From positions 124,001 to 188,000 of the forward strand of contig JAXMAF010000010.1 of NCBI GenBank assembly GCA_046350555.1: 64,000 nucleotides of DNA, given 5' to 3'. This stretch comes from JAXMAF01 sp046350555 (lineage in GTDB: Bacteria > Planctomycetota > Phycisphaerae > Phycisphaerales > SM1A02). The notes below the pieces were generated by a model, which was given only the letters and a program-made list of their open reading frames with translations, ran no database searches and had not been told where the DNA came from. Below, one piece after another: positions 42,651 to 49,877 of this stretch; the stretch's first letter is position 1; each line of letters opens with the position of its first letter. The translations under genes and the position numbers were made by a program.

Positions 42651-43460
42651 TCAGTAGGCCCCCCAGTTGCCCAGGAGCAGTCCCAGGTCGGCTCCGTTGA
42701 CGGTGCCGTCGTGATTGATGTCGCCGGGACACGCCGCGCCTTGCTGGAGCGTGACGGCGAGGGAGACGGACTTGGTCGCCGCGGGAGTGGTGTCGACGGC
42801 CACGTTCACGCTGATCGTGAGGAAGTAGTCGCCGTTGCTCAAGTTGACCGTCTGGTCCCAGGTTTTCGTGGTGTTGTGGGTCACGTTGACGCCCGGGCCA
42901 GTCAGCTTGATCTCGCCGCTGGCGTTGGCGCCGGTTTCGGTGAGGGCGCCGAAGAACTGAAACGGCACGGTGCCCCCGACGCCGGTCACGTGCAGCGAGA
43001 GCGTCGAGAACTCGTTTCCCTTGGCGTAGCCGGCGCCCGCCGGCTTCATCACGGTGTATGTCTCGGTGACGGTGAAGCCGGTCGTGTTCGCGCCGGGGTT
43101 CGTGCCGAACCAGTCGGAGCTGTGAACGAGGTGACCGACGCGGCCGCTGTCCTGGACGGTCTGATCCCAGTTGATCGGGTCGTACATTTCGCTCGGATCG
43201 ACGTTGAAGCTGAACTCCGTGGGATCGTCCGCGCCGCCGTCCCATGCGACGATTGAGCTTGCCCCGGTCGCGCGGACAGTTTGATCATGCCGCCTCCGCG
43301 GCCGGCGGAATTGAAACCTGTGAGCCGACTGCAGCCGACGACTGCAGCCGACTGGACACACCTCTCCGGCTTCTCCGGCCCGCGGGGGTCTACCGGCGAA
43401 TGTGTGTGTCCACATCTGCGCGCGCGACGTGGTTCGCGCGCGGGTGCGTGGGTCGGGCAC
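42651..43460 (-). CDS. Dockerin-tailed beta-sandwich protein, 5' end uncertain or truncated
   Basis: The reliable part runs from about 43270 to the stop. It has SSIVAWDGGADDPTEFSFNV, GFTVTETYTVMKPAGAGYAK, TGVGGTVPFQFFGALTETG, VNLSNGDYFLTISVNVAVDT, and a single dockerin repeat at the end (DINHDGTVNGADLGLLLGNW). The frame is open to an ATG at 43460, but residues in that first stretch are arginine-rich and no signal peptide is seen. An alternative frame near 43285 begins MIKLSA. The gene therefore seems cut or frameshifted at its 5' end. Beta-strand text resembles secreted Phycisphaera proteins of unknown role. Stop lies 45 bp from the convergent unknown gene. Confidence 0.6.
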   Translation of the reverse strand: MPDPRTRARTTSRAQMWTHTFAGRPPRAGEAGEVCPVGCSRRLQSAHRFQFRRPRRRHDQTVRATGASSIVAWDGGADDPTEFSFNVDPSEMYDPINWDQTVQDSGRVGHLVHSSDWFGTNPGANTTGFTVTETYTVMKPAGAGYAKGNEFSTLSLHVTGVGGTVPFQFFGALTETGANASGEIKLTGPGVNVTHNTTKTWDQTVNLSNGDYFLTISVNVAVDTTPAATKSVSLAVTLQQGAACPGDINHDGTVNGADLGLLLGNWGAY

Positions 43461-43505
43461 GCGGAGCGCGCCCGACGTGATGATCTGCGTTTCTGGCCGT
43501 CCGAC

Positions 43506-45575
43506 TCATGGCGAGCAAGCACCCCACGCGGCCAGCAGCAAGCCGAGATCCGATCCGTCCACCACGCCGTCGCCATTGATGTCGGCGGCGCAGCCGGGGC
43601 ACGGACCCCATGACGACAGAAGAATGCCCAGGTCCGCGCCGTTGACCATGCCATCGGGCGCGCCTCCGGGCGGAGCGAGGTCGGCGGGGCATTCCGGCGC
43701 GGGGAGGATCTCGAGGCGCACGCGCCGGTCCGCCGCCAGCTTCAGAGGGAACTGCGTGAAGTCGCCGGATGCCATGATCCAGTAGGAGAGCCCGGAGATC
43801 GTCGCCGTCGAAGAGTTGGCGTCGACGTTGGAGAAGGACGCCAGCACGGTCCCTCCCGGCTTGAGTCCGCTCAGCACGAAACCGTCCATGCCCGCTGTGC
43901 CCCACTGGCTCGTGGTGCGGACGGTGTTTCCGTCGATGACGTAGGTGTCGTTGACGTCGGTCGCCGTGGGATCGTCCTGCACGAGGAATGCCGGCGGCCC
44001 ACTGGCGGCGCCAAACATAAATTGCATTTCGGCGCGGCCGCCGCTGCCACTGGAAGTGCGATCATGTGCCACCACCAGGCAGAGCCCTTCGGTCGTGCTG
44101 GCGACGAGCATCGACGAACGGTCGTTCACCAGCGGGACGCCGGGAAGGATGAGCGCCCCGCCGTAGTTGTAGAGCTGCGCGGCACTGCCGGGAGCTTCAT
44201 AGGCAACGGCGTAGCCCAGCACGTTGGCGTCGAAGTTGCCCGCGCCGGGCGTGGTCTCCTGGCTCACGCGTACCACGGGTTTACATTCGTCGAGCAGGCA
44301 CGGCCGCGCGACCCGCACGTGATCCATCGCCCAGTCGCACGCCGCCGGCACGTCCACTCGGACCGAGGTGATCGCTGGCGCCACCAGCGCAAACTCGGTA
44401 CTCACGCCGTTGCCCGTGGAGGTGCTCGGCGACGACCGGGTCATCGACGCCACGATGGTGTCGCCGTTGAACGCGTCGCACGTGATCGACTCGTTTCCGT
44501 CGATGTCGATGATCGAGAACCGCACGGACGTTGTCGGCGGATCGACGGTCAGCCGCACGTCGGCCCCGGCGGCGACATTGCCGCCGGCGGGAGGATCGGT
44601 CAGCGCCGACGTTCCCGCGGTGACCGGGCCGTCCGCGGTGAGCCCGCTGAACCCGACGACCGGTGCGCCGGCGGTCATCGCGACGGGGGCCTGCCCCGGC
44701 TGACCGTCGAGGGAGAACGTCAGTCCGGAATCGGCGTACGTCGTGCTGATCGGCGATCCCTCGGCGAGGCCCTCGAAGCCGAACACGTCCAACTGTCGCG
44801 GCTGGTCGAAGCTCCACGACATCGTGGAGAAGTCGGCGTAGAGCCAATACAGGAACGCGACGTCCGAGGTGGCGCCGTCGAAGCCGGCGTTCGATACCTC
44901 GGTTTCCGCAACATAAGTCAGCTCGATCTTGTAGGGTCGACCGGCGCTGAGCGTGCACGCCGGAATGACCAGGGACGTCGTGCCGGGAGAGAAGAAGCCC
45001 ATGACGTACCGCGGGTCACCGGTGTTGTCGTAGATGCGCCACTGGATGTACCCCGAGGCCGCGCCGGGAGGAAGCGACCACGTGCTGATGTTCATGACGA
45101 ACGGAGCGAACGGGTTCATGCCCTGGAGCCGCGTGAACGTGTCGCCGGTGAGCGACGGCAGGGCTGTCGGATACAGGTCGCCCGGCACGTTCACGGATCC
45201 TTGCCCGGCAAGCACGTCATCGTTGTACCCGTAAATCGTGTAGTCGCCGTTGCCCGCGAACGCGTCGAGCCCGGCCTTGGACGTGAAGGTGGCGCTTTTG
45301 GTGTAATCCGTCGCGTTCGACGGCGGCACGAGCTGGTCCGGAGTCGTGCCGGGCAGGTCGGCCAACACCTCGTCGAAGAAACTCGGCGTGTCGCAGAACA
45401 CCTCCGCCGCCCAGTACCAATAGGTCGCCGCCGCCGGCGCCGCAGTCGACGTCTGCGTGTACACGCCCGCCTTCGTGAGCCGGTAGTAATACACGCCGGC
45501 GATGCACGGCCGGACCCACGAGGCGATTGCAATCGTCGCGACCGCCAGCAACACGCGCTTGGACACACTCTGCAT
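43506..45575 (-). CDS. Large secreted protein with C-terminal GC-type dockerin pair
   Basis: A 689-aa exported protein. The signal peptide is RVLLAVATIAIASWVRPCIA. Residues 30-250 form a beta-rich domain with many aromatic residues (VYYYRLTKAGVYTQTSTAAP, YWYWAAEVFCDTPSFFDEVL). The central part resembles a lectin-like beta-sandwich (FGFEGLAEGSPISTTYADSG, TSVRFSIIDIDGNESITCDA). A third region has VLGYAVAYEAPGSAAQLYNY. The C-terminus has two dockerin repeats (GMVNGADLGILLSSWG and DINGDGVVDGSDLGLLLAAW) joined by PCPGCAA. I cannot name a catalytic activity. The C-P-x-C-x-A linker between dockerin repeats is shared with the neighbouring genes. Confidence 0.78.
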   Translation of the reverse strand: MQSVSKRVLLAVATIAIASWVRPCIAGVYYYRLTKAGVYTQTSTAAPAAATYWYWAAEVFCDTPSFFDEVLADLPGTTPDQLVPPSNATDYTKSATFTSKAGLDAFAGNGDYTIYGYNDDVLAGQGSVNVPGDLYPTALPSLTGDTFTRLQGMNPFAPFVMNISTWSLPPGAASGYIQWRIYDNTGDPRYVMGFFSPGTTSLVIPACTLSAGRPYKIELTYVAETEVSNAGFDGATSDVAFLYWLYADFSTMSWSFDQPRQLDVFGFEGLAEGSPISTTYADSGLTFSLDGQPGQAPVAMTAGAPVVGFSGLTADGPVTAGTSALTDPPAGGNVAAGADVRLTVDPPTTSVRFSIIDIDGNESITCDAFNGDTIVASMTRSSPSTSTGNGVSTEFALVAPAITSVRVDVPAACDWAMDHVRVARPCLLDECKPVVRVSQETTPGAGNFDANVLGYAVAYEAPGSAAQLYNYGGALILPGVPLVNDRSSMLVASTTEGLCLVVAHDRTSSGSGGRAEMQFMFGAASGPPAFLVQDDPTATDVNDTYVIDGNTVRTTSQWGTAGMDGFVLSGLKPGGTVLASFSNVDANSSTATISGLSYWIMASGDFTQFPLKLAADRRVRLEILPAPECPADLAPPGGAPDGMVNGADLGILLSSWGPCPGCAADINGDGVVDGSDLGLLLAAWGACSP

Positions 45576-45682
45576 TGAACTCCTCCGTTGTGCCGAATCG
45601 CCCTCTTGACGGACCGCGACGCTCATGGATGATCGTACCGCGTCCTCGCTCCGCAGCGCTGCCGGCGGCAGGTCGCGATTGT

Positions 45683-46093
45683 GTATCACTTCAGCGGACG
45701 TGCGGTCGCCAGGCGGCGATACAGCCGCTCGTGTCGATTCGTCTCGGCGGGGTCGGGCGCCCTCGCCGCGGTGCAATGGCGCAATGGGGAGCGTGCGGGC
45801 TCGTCCAGAGGCGCCGCGACCGCAGTACCCGCGCTGGCGATACGACGAACGAAGGTCACGCGAAGCAACCTGCGGCAATCACCTGTTTCGCCGCAACCAA
45901 GCGGCACGCCGTGAATCACCTCACCCACCCGTCCCCTGCACGATGAACGCCCCCGAGTTGACGTCGATCTCATCGACGTACGAGCCGAGGATGAATCCAT
46001 CTGCCGTGATCTGGACCGTGCAGTCTCCCTTGATTGGATTGGGCGACTGCGCGAGGTAGACGGAGTTGATCAGATTGCACAGCGCCTCGGCGC
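45683..46093. repeat. Source copy of the duplicated 405-bp segment
   Basis: Covers the last 55 codons of the dockerin gene ending at 45921 plus 240 bp of its 3' flank; its second copy is at 41393-41803. The rest of the intergenic stretch 45576-45682 shows no feature. Confidence 0.8.
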
Positions 46094-46934
46094 AGGTGAG
46101 GGCATCGCGCCTCTGCTGGAGCTTCGCTTGCGGAATGTGCAAGGCGACGGCCGCGAAGGGATCGTTGGCACCGCTGGGCTCGTGCCGGGCGTGAATCCAG
46201 ATGTCGAAGGCCGTGTTCGCGGCGCAGTCTCCGTTCACGGCGACGACCAGGCCGGACTCGCTGATCGAACCAAAGAACGTTCCGTCGATCGGCGCCGCCG
46301 GCGCGTCGAAGTGAAACTCGACCGACGACGCCACGGGACCGCTCTCCCAGGTCCAGACCCAGACGGGATCGGTGGAGTACTCGAAGCCGGCCGGGAGTCG
46401 ATCCACCGGCACGGGATTCCCGCAGCCCAGCGCGATCACGAAGGTGGCGCTCGTCGTGCCCGCGGGGTACGGGCCGATGCGAGCGGTGAGCGAATCGGGG
46501 CTCAGCCCGGTCACTTCGAACGGCACCACGACACCGTCAGCGCTTTTCGCGATGAGCGAGTAGTCGAGCAGGTCGGGATCCGGAAAGGTGCCGGCGAGGG
46601 TGATCTCCGCGCCCACCGTTCCAGAGGATGGGCTGACGCCGCTGATGCCCAGACAGGCGACGGGCGGTACGTCGCCCCACGCGGCCAACAGCAGCCCCAG
46701 ATCGGCGGCGTCCACGACGCCGTCGCCATTGAGATCGGCCGCGGTGTGCTTGGCCGCGGGGCCCCACTGCGCCAACAGGAGTCCGAGGTCGGCGCCGTCC
46801 ACGGCGCCCGACGCGTCAAGGTCCTCCTGGATGCAGGCCGCGGCCGGCTCGACAGGGCCGACAAAGGCGAGCAGGCACGTGACGAACGGGGCGGCGCAGA
46901 TCGTCGCGGGGCGGGCAGCGTGGGAACGGGGCAT
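45921..46934 (-). CDS. Secreted protein with dockerin pair at the N-terminus
   Basis: A 337-aa exported protein with signal peptide (ICAAPFVTCLLAFVGPVEPA). Unlike its neighbours it carries the two dockerin repeats directly after the signal (residues about 36-85: DLDASGAVDGADLGLLLAQW and DLNGDGVVDAADLGLLLAAW). An IPT/TIG-like sandwich follows (ISGVSPSSGTVGAEITLAGT), then a region with TWESGPVASSVEFHFDAPAA. The C-terminal domain ends INSVYLAQSPNPIKGDCTV and EIDVNSGAFIVQGTGG. No catalytic motif is recognised. ATG 46934 has AAGGGAG seven bases upstream. Fragments of this gene are repeated at 41.4-41.8 kb and 48.4 kb. Confidence 0.82.
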   Translation of the reverse strand: MPRSHAARPATICAAPFVTCLLAFVGPVEPAAACIQEDLDASGAVDGADLGLLLAQWGPAAKHTAADLNGDGVVDAADLGLLLAAWGDVPPVACLGISGVSPSSGTVGAEITLAGTFPDPDLLDYSLIAKSADGVVVPFEVTGLSPDSLTARIGPYPAGTTSATFVIALGCGNPVPVDRLPAGFEYSTDPVWVWTWESGPVASSVEFHFDAPAAPIDGTFFGSISESGLVVAVNGDCAANTAFDIWIHARHEPSGANDPFAAVALHIPQAKLQQRRDALTCAEALCNLINSVYLAQSPNPIKGDCTVQITADGFILGSYVDEIDVNSGAFIVQGTGG

Positions 46935-47079
46935 GGTGACTCCCTTGGGATCGTCCGACCAACATAGCAACGGAACAAGGAGGGGCAACCGCCATCGTCG
47001 TCGTCCGGACCGGTCGGACCTCCGCTGCAATGCGTGCAGGCGGCGCTGCGGGCACGTCATGCTGTTCCCTGGGCGGAAC

Positions 47080-47189
47080 CTCATGCGCGTCCCAGTTGAC
47101 TCTCGCGCCCCACCCAGCCCAGTTCCGCCGCGAGGCGCCGCTGTGGGCAAGGGGCCGAATGCGTGGAGTTCGACTGGAATCCGTATCAG
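47080..47189 (-). repeat. Dispersed 105-bp element, copy I (reverse)
   Basis: Complete reverse copy in the divergent 300-bp space between two dockerin genes. Its right end on the minus strand reads ACTGGGACGCGCATGAGG and its left end CTGATACGGATTCCAGT, the clearest example of the 17-bp terminal repeat. Confidence 0.9.
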
Positions 47190-47234
47190 GTGGCCCGCCG
47201 CCAATGAGTATCTCTTCCGAGAGGACCGCACGCC

Positions 47235-48050
47235 ATGACCGCTCGCCATCACATCGTCAACACGCTTGCCGTGTTCATTGCCGGAGTTGCCGCCGTCGCC
47301 CCCGCTGCGCAGGCCGCCGTGATCGTCGATTCCCAGCCGGTCGCCAGCGGGACCATGCGAGAGTCGCACTTGTGGATCGACCCGGGCCCGGACGGAAACG
47401 ACTCCGACCTTGACACGGTTTGCTGGACCGACTTCACGATCGCCGCCCCGAAGACGATCGACCATCTCGAGTGGTGGGGGACGGGCGTCAGCGAGATTGG
47501 CTTCCGGATCGAAGTCTGGCCGCAGGACCCCAACACGATCGCGTACCAGCCGCTCGGCGCCTTCTACTACGGTGGCGCGAACCCACCGCCGGTGCCGACG
47601 GTGATGTTCGAGACCAACGCGATCGCAACCAGCCCCGGGCCGGGCGGCCTGACCCACTACGTGCTGGAGATCGCCCAGCCGTTCACGCTCGCTGCGAACA
47701 CAACCGTCAATCCGCGGTGGTTCATCGGTGTCGTCGGGCTGAGCGGACAGTACTCCGCGGCATGGAAGTGGGCCCGTGGCATCGGTGGCAGCAACAAGAC
47801 CTTCCGTTGGCTGCACGGCAGCGGCGGGCCGGTCTTCCAGTCCCTTGGCGAAGGTCGTGCCCTGCTGGTCTCGGACACGTCGTCGCCGTGCCCGGGCGAC
47901 CTTGACGGCAACGGGCTGGCCGACGGCGCCGATCTTGGATTGATGCTCGGCCAGTGGGGGTCGGCCGGAAGCGCCGACCTCGACGGAAACGGAGCGGTCG
48001 ACGGCGCCGACCTCGGCATGCTGCTCGGCGCCTGGGGCGCGTGTCCCTGA
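47235..48050 (+). CDS. Secreted beta-sandwich protein with C-terminal GC-type dockerin pair
   Basis: A 271-aa exported protein with signal peptide (VNTLAVFIAGVAAVAPAAQA). The single globular domain (residues 30-215) is beta-rich with aromatic strands: VIVDSQPVASGTMRESHLWI, DTVCWTDFTIAAPKTIDHLE, FRIEVWPQDPNTIAYQPLGA and NPRWFIGVVGLSGQYSAAWK. It recalls carbohydrate-binding or choice-of-anchor folds without catalytic residues. Two dockerin repeats end the protein (DLDGNGLADGADLGLMLGQW and DLDGNGAVDGADLGMLLGAW), here linked by GSAGSA. It is the only dockerin gene on the plus strand in this block. It lies between inverted element copies I and J. Confidence 0.8.
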   Translation: MTARHHIVNTLAVFIAGVAAVAPAAQAAVIVDSQPVASGTMRESHLWIDPGPDGNDSDLDTVCWTDFTIAAPKTIDHLEWWGTGVSEIGFRIEVWPQDPNTIAYQPLGAFYYGGANPPPVPTVMFETNAIATSPGPGGLTHYVLEIAQPFTLAANTTVNPRWFIGVVGLSGQYSAAWKWARGIGGSNKTFRWLHGSGGPVFQSLGEGRALLVSDTSSPCPGDLDGNGLADGADLGLMLGQWGSAGSADLDGNGAVDGADLGMLLGAWGACP

Positions 48051-48204
48051 CCGATGGCGGGTCTTCGTTCACTGGTCGATCCGTCGCCCACGGTGTGTGT
48101 CCCAGCCGACGCCGTGGTGGTGTTGCTTCGGCGACCCCGCCGGCGCGACACATGGCGCACTCGGCGGATGAGACATTCAGCGCCGGATCGAGATCGCCCA
48201 ACTG

Positions 48205-48310
48205 CAATACGGATTCCAGTCGACCTCCATGCGTTCGACCCCCTGCCCACAGCGGTGTCTCACGGCGGAATCGGGTTGGGTGGGGCGCGAGAATCAACTG
48301 GGACACGTAG
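48205..48310 (+). repeat. Dispersed 105-bp element, copy J (forward)
   Basis: Near-complete copy, left end TACGGATTCCAGTCGACC; the right end AACTGGGACACGTAGAAG is slightly degraded. It lies in the 555-bp convergent space between a dockerin gene and the SpoIIE-type phosphatase. Confidence 0.87.
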
Positions 48311-48377
48311 AAGCCGCGCACGTCGAAGTCCACGCTCGTGCCAACCGGCTCACGGGGACGCCGCGTCCCTGCCGCGG

Positions 48378-48490
48378 TCCATCAAACCGGACGTGCGGGA
48401 CTCCCGCAGCCAAGCGCGATCACGAAGGTGGCGCTCGTCGCGCCCGCGGCGTACGAACCGTCGATCAACATCGCAACGGACCAACGAACT
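48378..48490. pseudogene. Short duplicated fragment of the dockerin gene at 45.9-46.9 kb
   Basis: About 80 bp (48378-48460) match 46400-46474, sharing GCGCGATCACGAAGGTGGCG in the same orientation. The following stretch (48466-48489) resembles the region just upstream of that gene (AACATAGCAACGGAACAAGG there). No open frame survives. Confidence 0.6.
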
Positions 48491-48605
48491 CCGACTTTGA
48501 ACAAGGCGCTTCTCGCGACCCGTCGGCCATCGGAAGTCGGCGGAAGTCCTGGTCAGTTCGTCTCGGCAACTGGCCTGAACGCGCGCCCGGATCGCGATCC
48601 AGATC

Positions 48606-49877
48606 TCACTCGCGCCAGCGCACCGCAAGCAGCGTCTGGTCGTCGGCCGGCGGTCCGGCGCCGGAGAATGCATCCACGGCCTCCCTGATCGCCTGCACGG
48701 CCGCGTCGGTGGAGGCCGGCTGCGGCAACTCGCCGAGCAACTGGTCGAGGCGCTCGACACCGAAGAACTCTCCAGTCGGCGATCGCGCCTCGGTGATGCC
48801 GTCGCTGTAGAACAGAAGAAGATCGCCGGGCTCGAGGGCGATGATCTCCTCGGCGTGGGGAGTACGGTCCTCGAGAATCCCCAACGGGAGCAAGTTGGCG
48901 CCCGCGATGGGCGTTACAGCCCTGTCCGCCGCGCGCAGGAGACGCGGGGACGGGTGTCCGGCGCAGGAGTAGGCGAGCCGGCCCGTGTGCACGTCCAGCA
49001 CGCCGGAGAACGCGGTGATGAACATTCCGCGGCTGGGAAGGCCGATCGCGCAGAAGCGCTCGTCCGCATGATCCAGCAGCGCCGCGGGGTTGGTGTGGCG
49101 CGTTCGATCCACCTCGTCGTGCACGACGGTGCGCAGGATCGCCATCAGCACGGCCGCGGCGGCGCCGTGCCCGCTGACATCCGCAATCAGGACGCCGAAG
49201 GCGCCGTTCGCGAGCGTGCCCGCGTCGTAGTAGTCGCCGCCGCAGTGATGCGCGGTCCGGTAGAAGGAGGCGACGTCGACGCTGGGCGTGGGCGGAGCGG
49301 GAGGCGGAAGGAGCCAGCGCTGGACACTCGCTGCCGCGGCGAGTTCCGCGTCGAGCGCGCGGCACGTCGTCTCGAGCTGCTTCGCGAGGGAGTAGGCGCG
49401 GTCCGCGCGCTCGAGCAACGCCGCCATGATTGCCAGCCCGCACAGATCCGGTGCCCCGCACTCCTGATCGGATGGCCCGAGCAGAACGACCATTCCGACA
49501 GCATCTCCCCGGTCGTACATTGGAAAGGCGACAAGCGAACGGCAGCCTTCGAGGAGGGCCTGCGAGGGCGCCGTGCCGTGGGAGACGATCGGCGTCATCC
49601 TGGAAAAGCGGCCCGCATAAAGCAGCTCGGCCAGAAGTCCTCCCGCGTGGACGAGTTCCGGATCGTCCGCGGCCGCCCCGGGGGCTTGATCATCGCATCC
49701 GGCGGTGAGGACGACCCTGAACAGCGGGTATTGAAGCCCCTCCCGGCTGAGCACGATCGCCCGCTGCACGTTGAAGTCTCGCCGCGCGGAGTCCAGGATG
49801 AGGCGCAGCAGCTTCTTCGGGTCCGAGATGCCGCTCATCTGCCGCAGGAGCGCGGTCGTGGACTCAATGTCCCGCAT
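48606..49877 (-). CDS. SpoIIE-type PP2C protein phosphatase with GAF-like sensor
   Basis: A 423-aa cytoplasmic protein. Residues 1-165 look like a GAF sensor (DPKKLLRLILDSARRDFNVQ, RSLVAFPMYDRGDAVGMVVL), followed by a short coiled linker. The PP2C/SpoIIE domain has HHCGGDYYDAG (metal site), FGVLIADVSGHGAAAAVLMA, FITAFSGVLDVHTGRLAYSC, AGHPSPRLLR and LLLFYSDGITEARS. Such RsbU-like phosphatases usually act on anti-sigma-factor antagonists. The gene overlaps the 3' end of the RND pump gene by 14 bases and is thus the last gene of the efflux operon, an unusual partner. Confidence 0.88.
   Translation of the reverse strand: MRDIESTTALLRQMSGISDPKKLLRLILDSARRDFNVQRAIVLSREGLQYPLFRVVLTAGCDDQAPGAAADDPELVHAGGLLAELLYAGRFSRMTPIVSHGTAPSQALLEGCRSLVAFPMYDRGDAVGMVVLLGPSDQECGAPDLCGLAIMAALLERADRAYSLAKQLETTCRALDAELAAAASVQRWLLPPPAPPTPSVDVASFYRTAHHCGGDYYDAGTLANGAFGVLIADVSGHGAAAAVLMAILRTVVHDEVDRTRHTNPAALLDHADERFCAIGLPSRGMFITAFSGVLDVHTGRLAYSCAGHPSPRLLRAADRAVTPIAGANLLPLGILEDRTPHAEEIIALEPGDLLLFYSDGITEARSPTGEFFGVERLDQLLGELPQPASTDAAVQAIREAVDAFSGAGPPADDQTLLAVRWRE

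Noticed and set aside
43270..43500. Separate short gene between two dockerin genes
   Set aside because: The text is Arg-rich without a start or domain; it is more likely the damaged 5' end of the gene ending at 42651.
5196..48310. Small open frames within the dispersed element (for example a repeated GGARESTGTR peptide)
   Set aside because: The frames are broken or shifted between copies and have no consistent start or ribosome-binding site, so the element is unlikely to encode a peptide.
5196..48310. Dispersed element copies read as a CRISPR array
   Set aside because: Copies are about 105 bp, single, in both orientations and kilobases apart, with no spacer structure and no cas genes.
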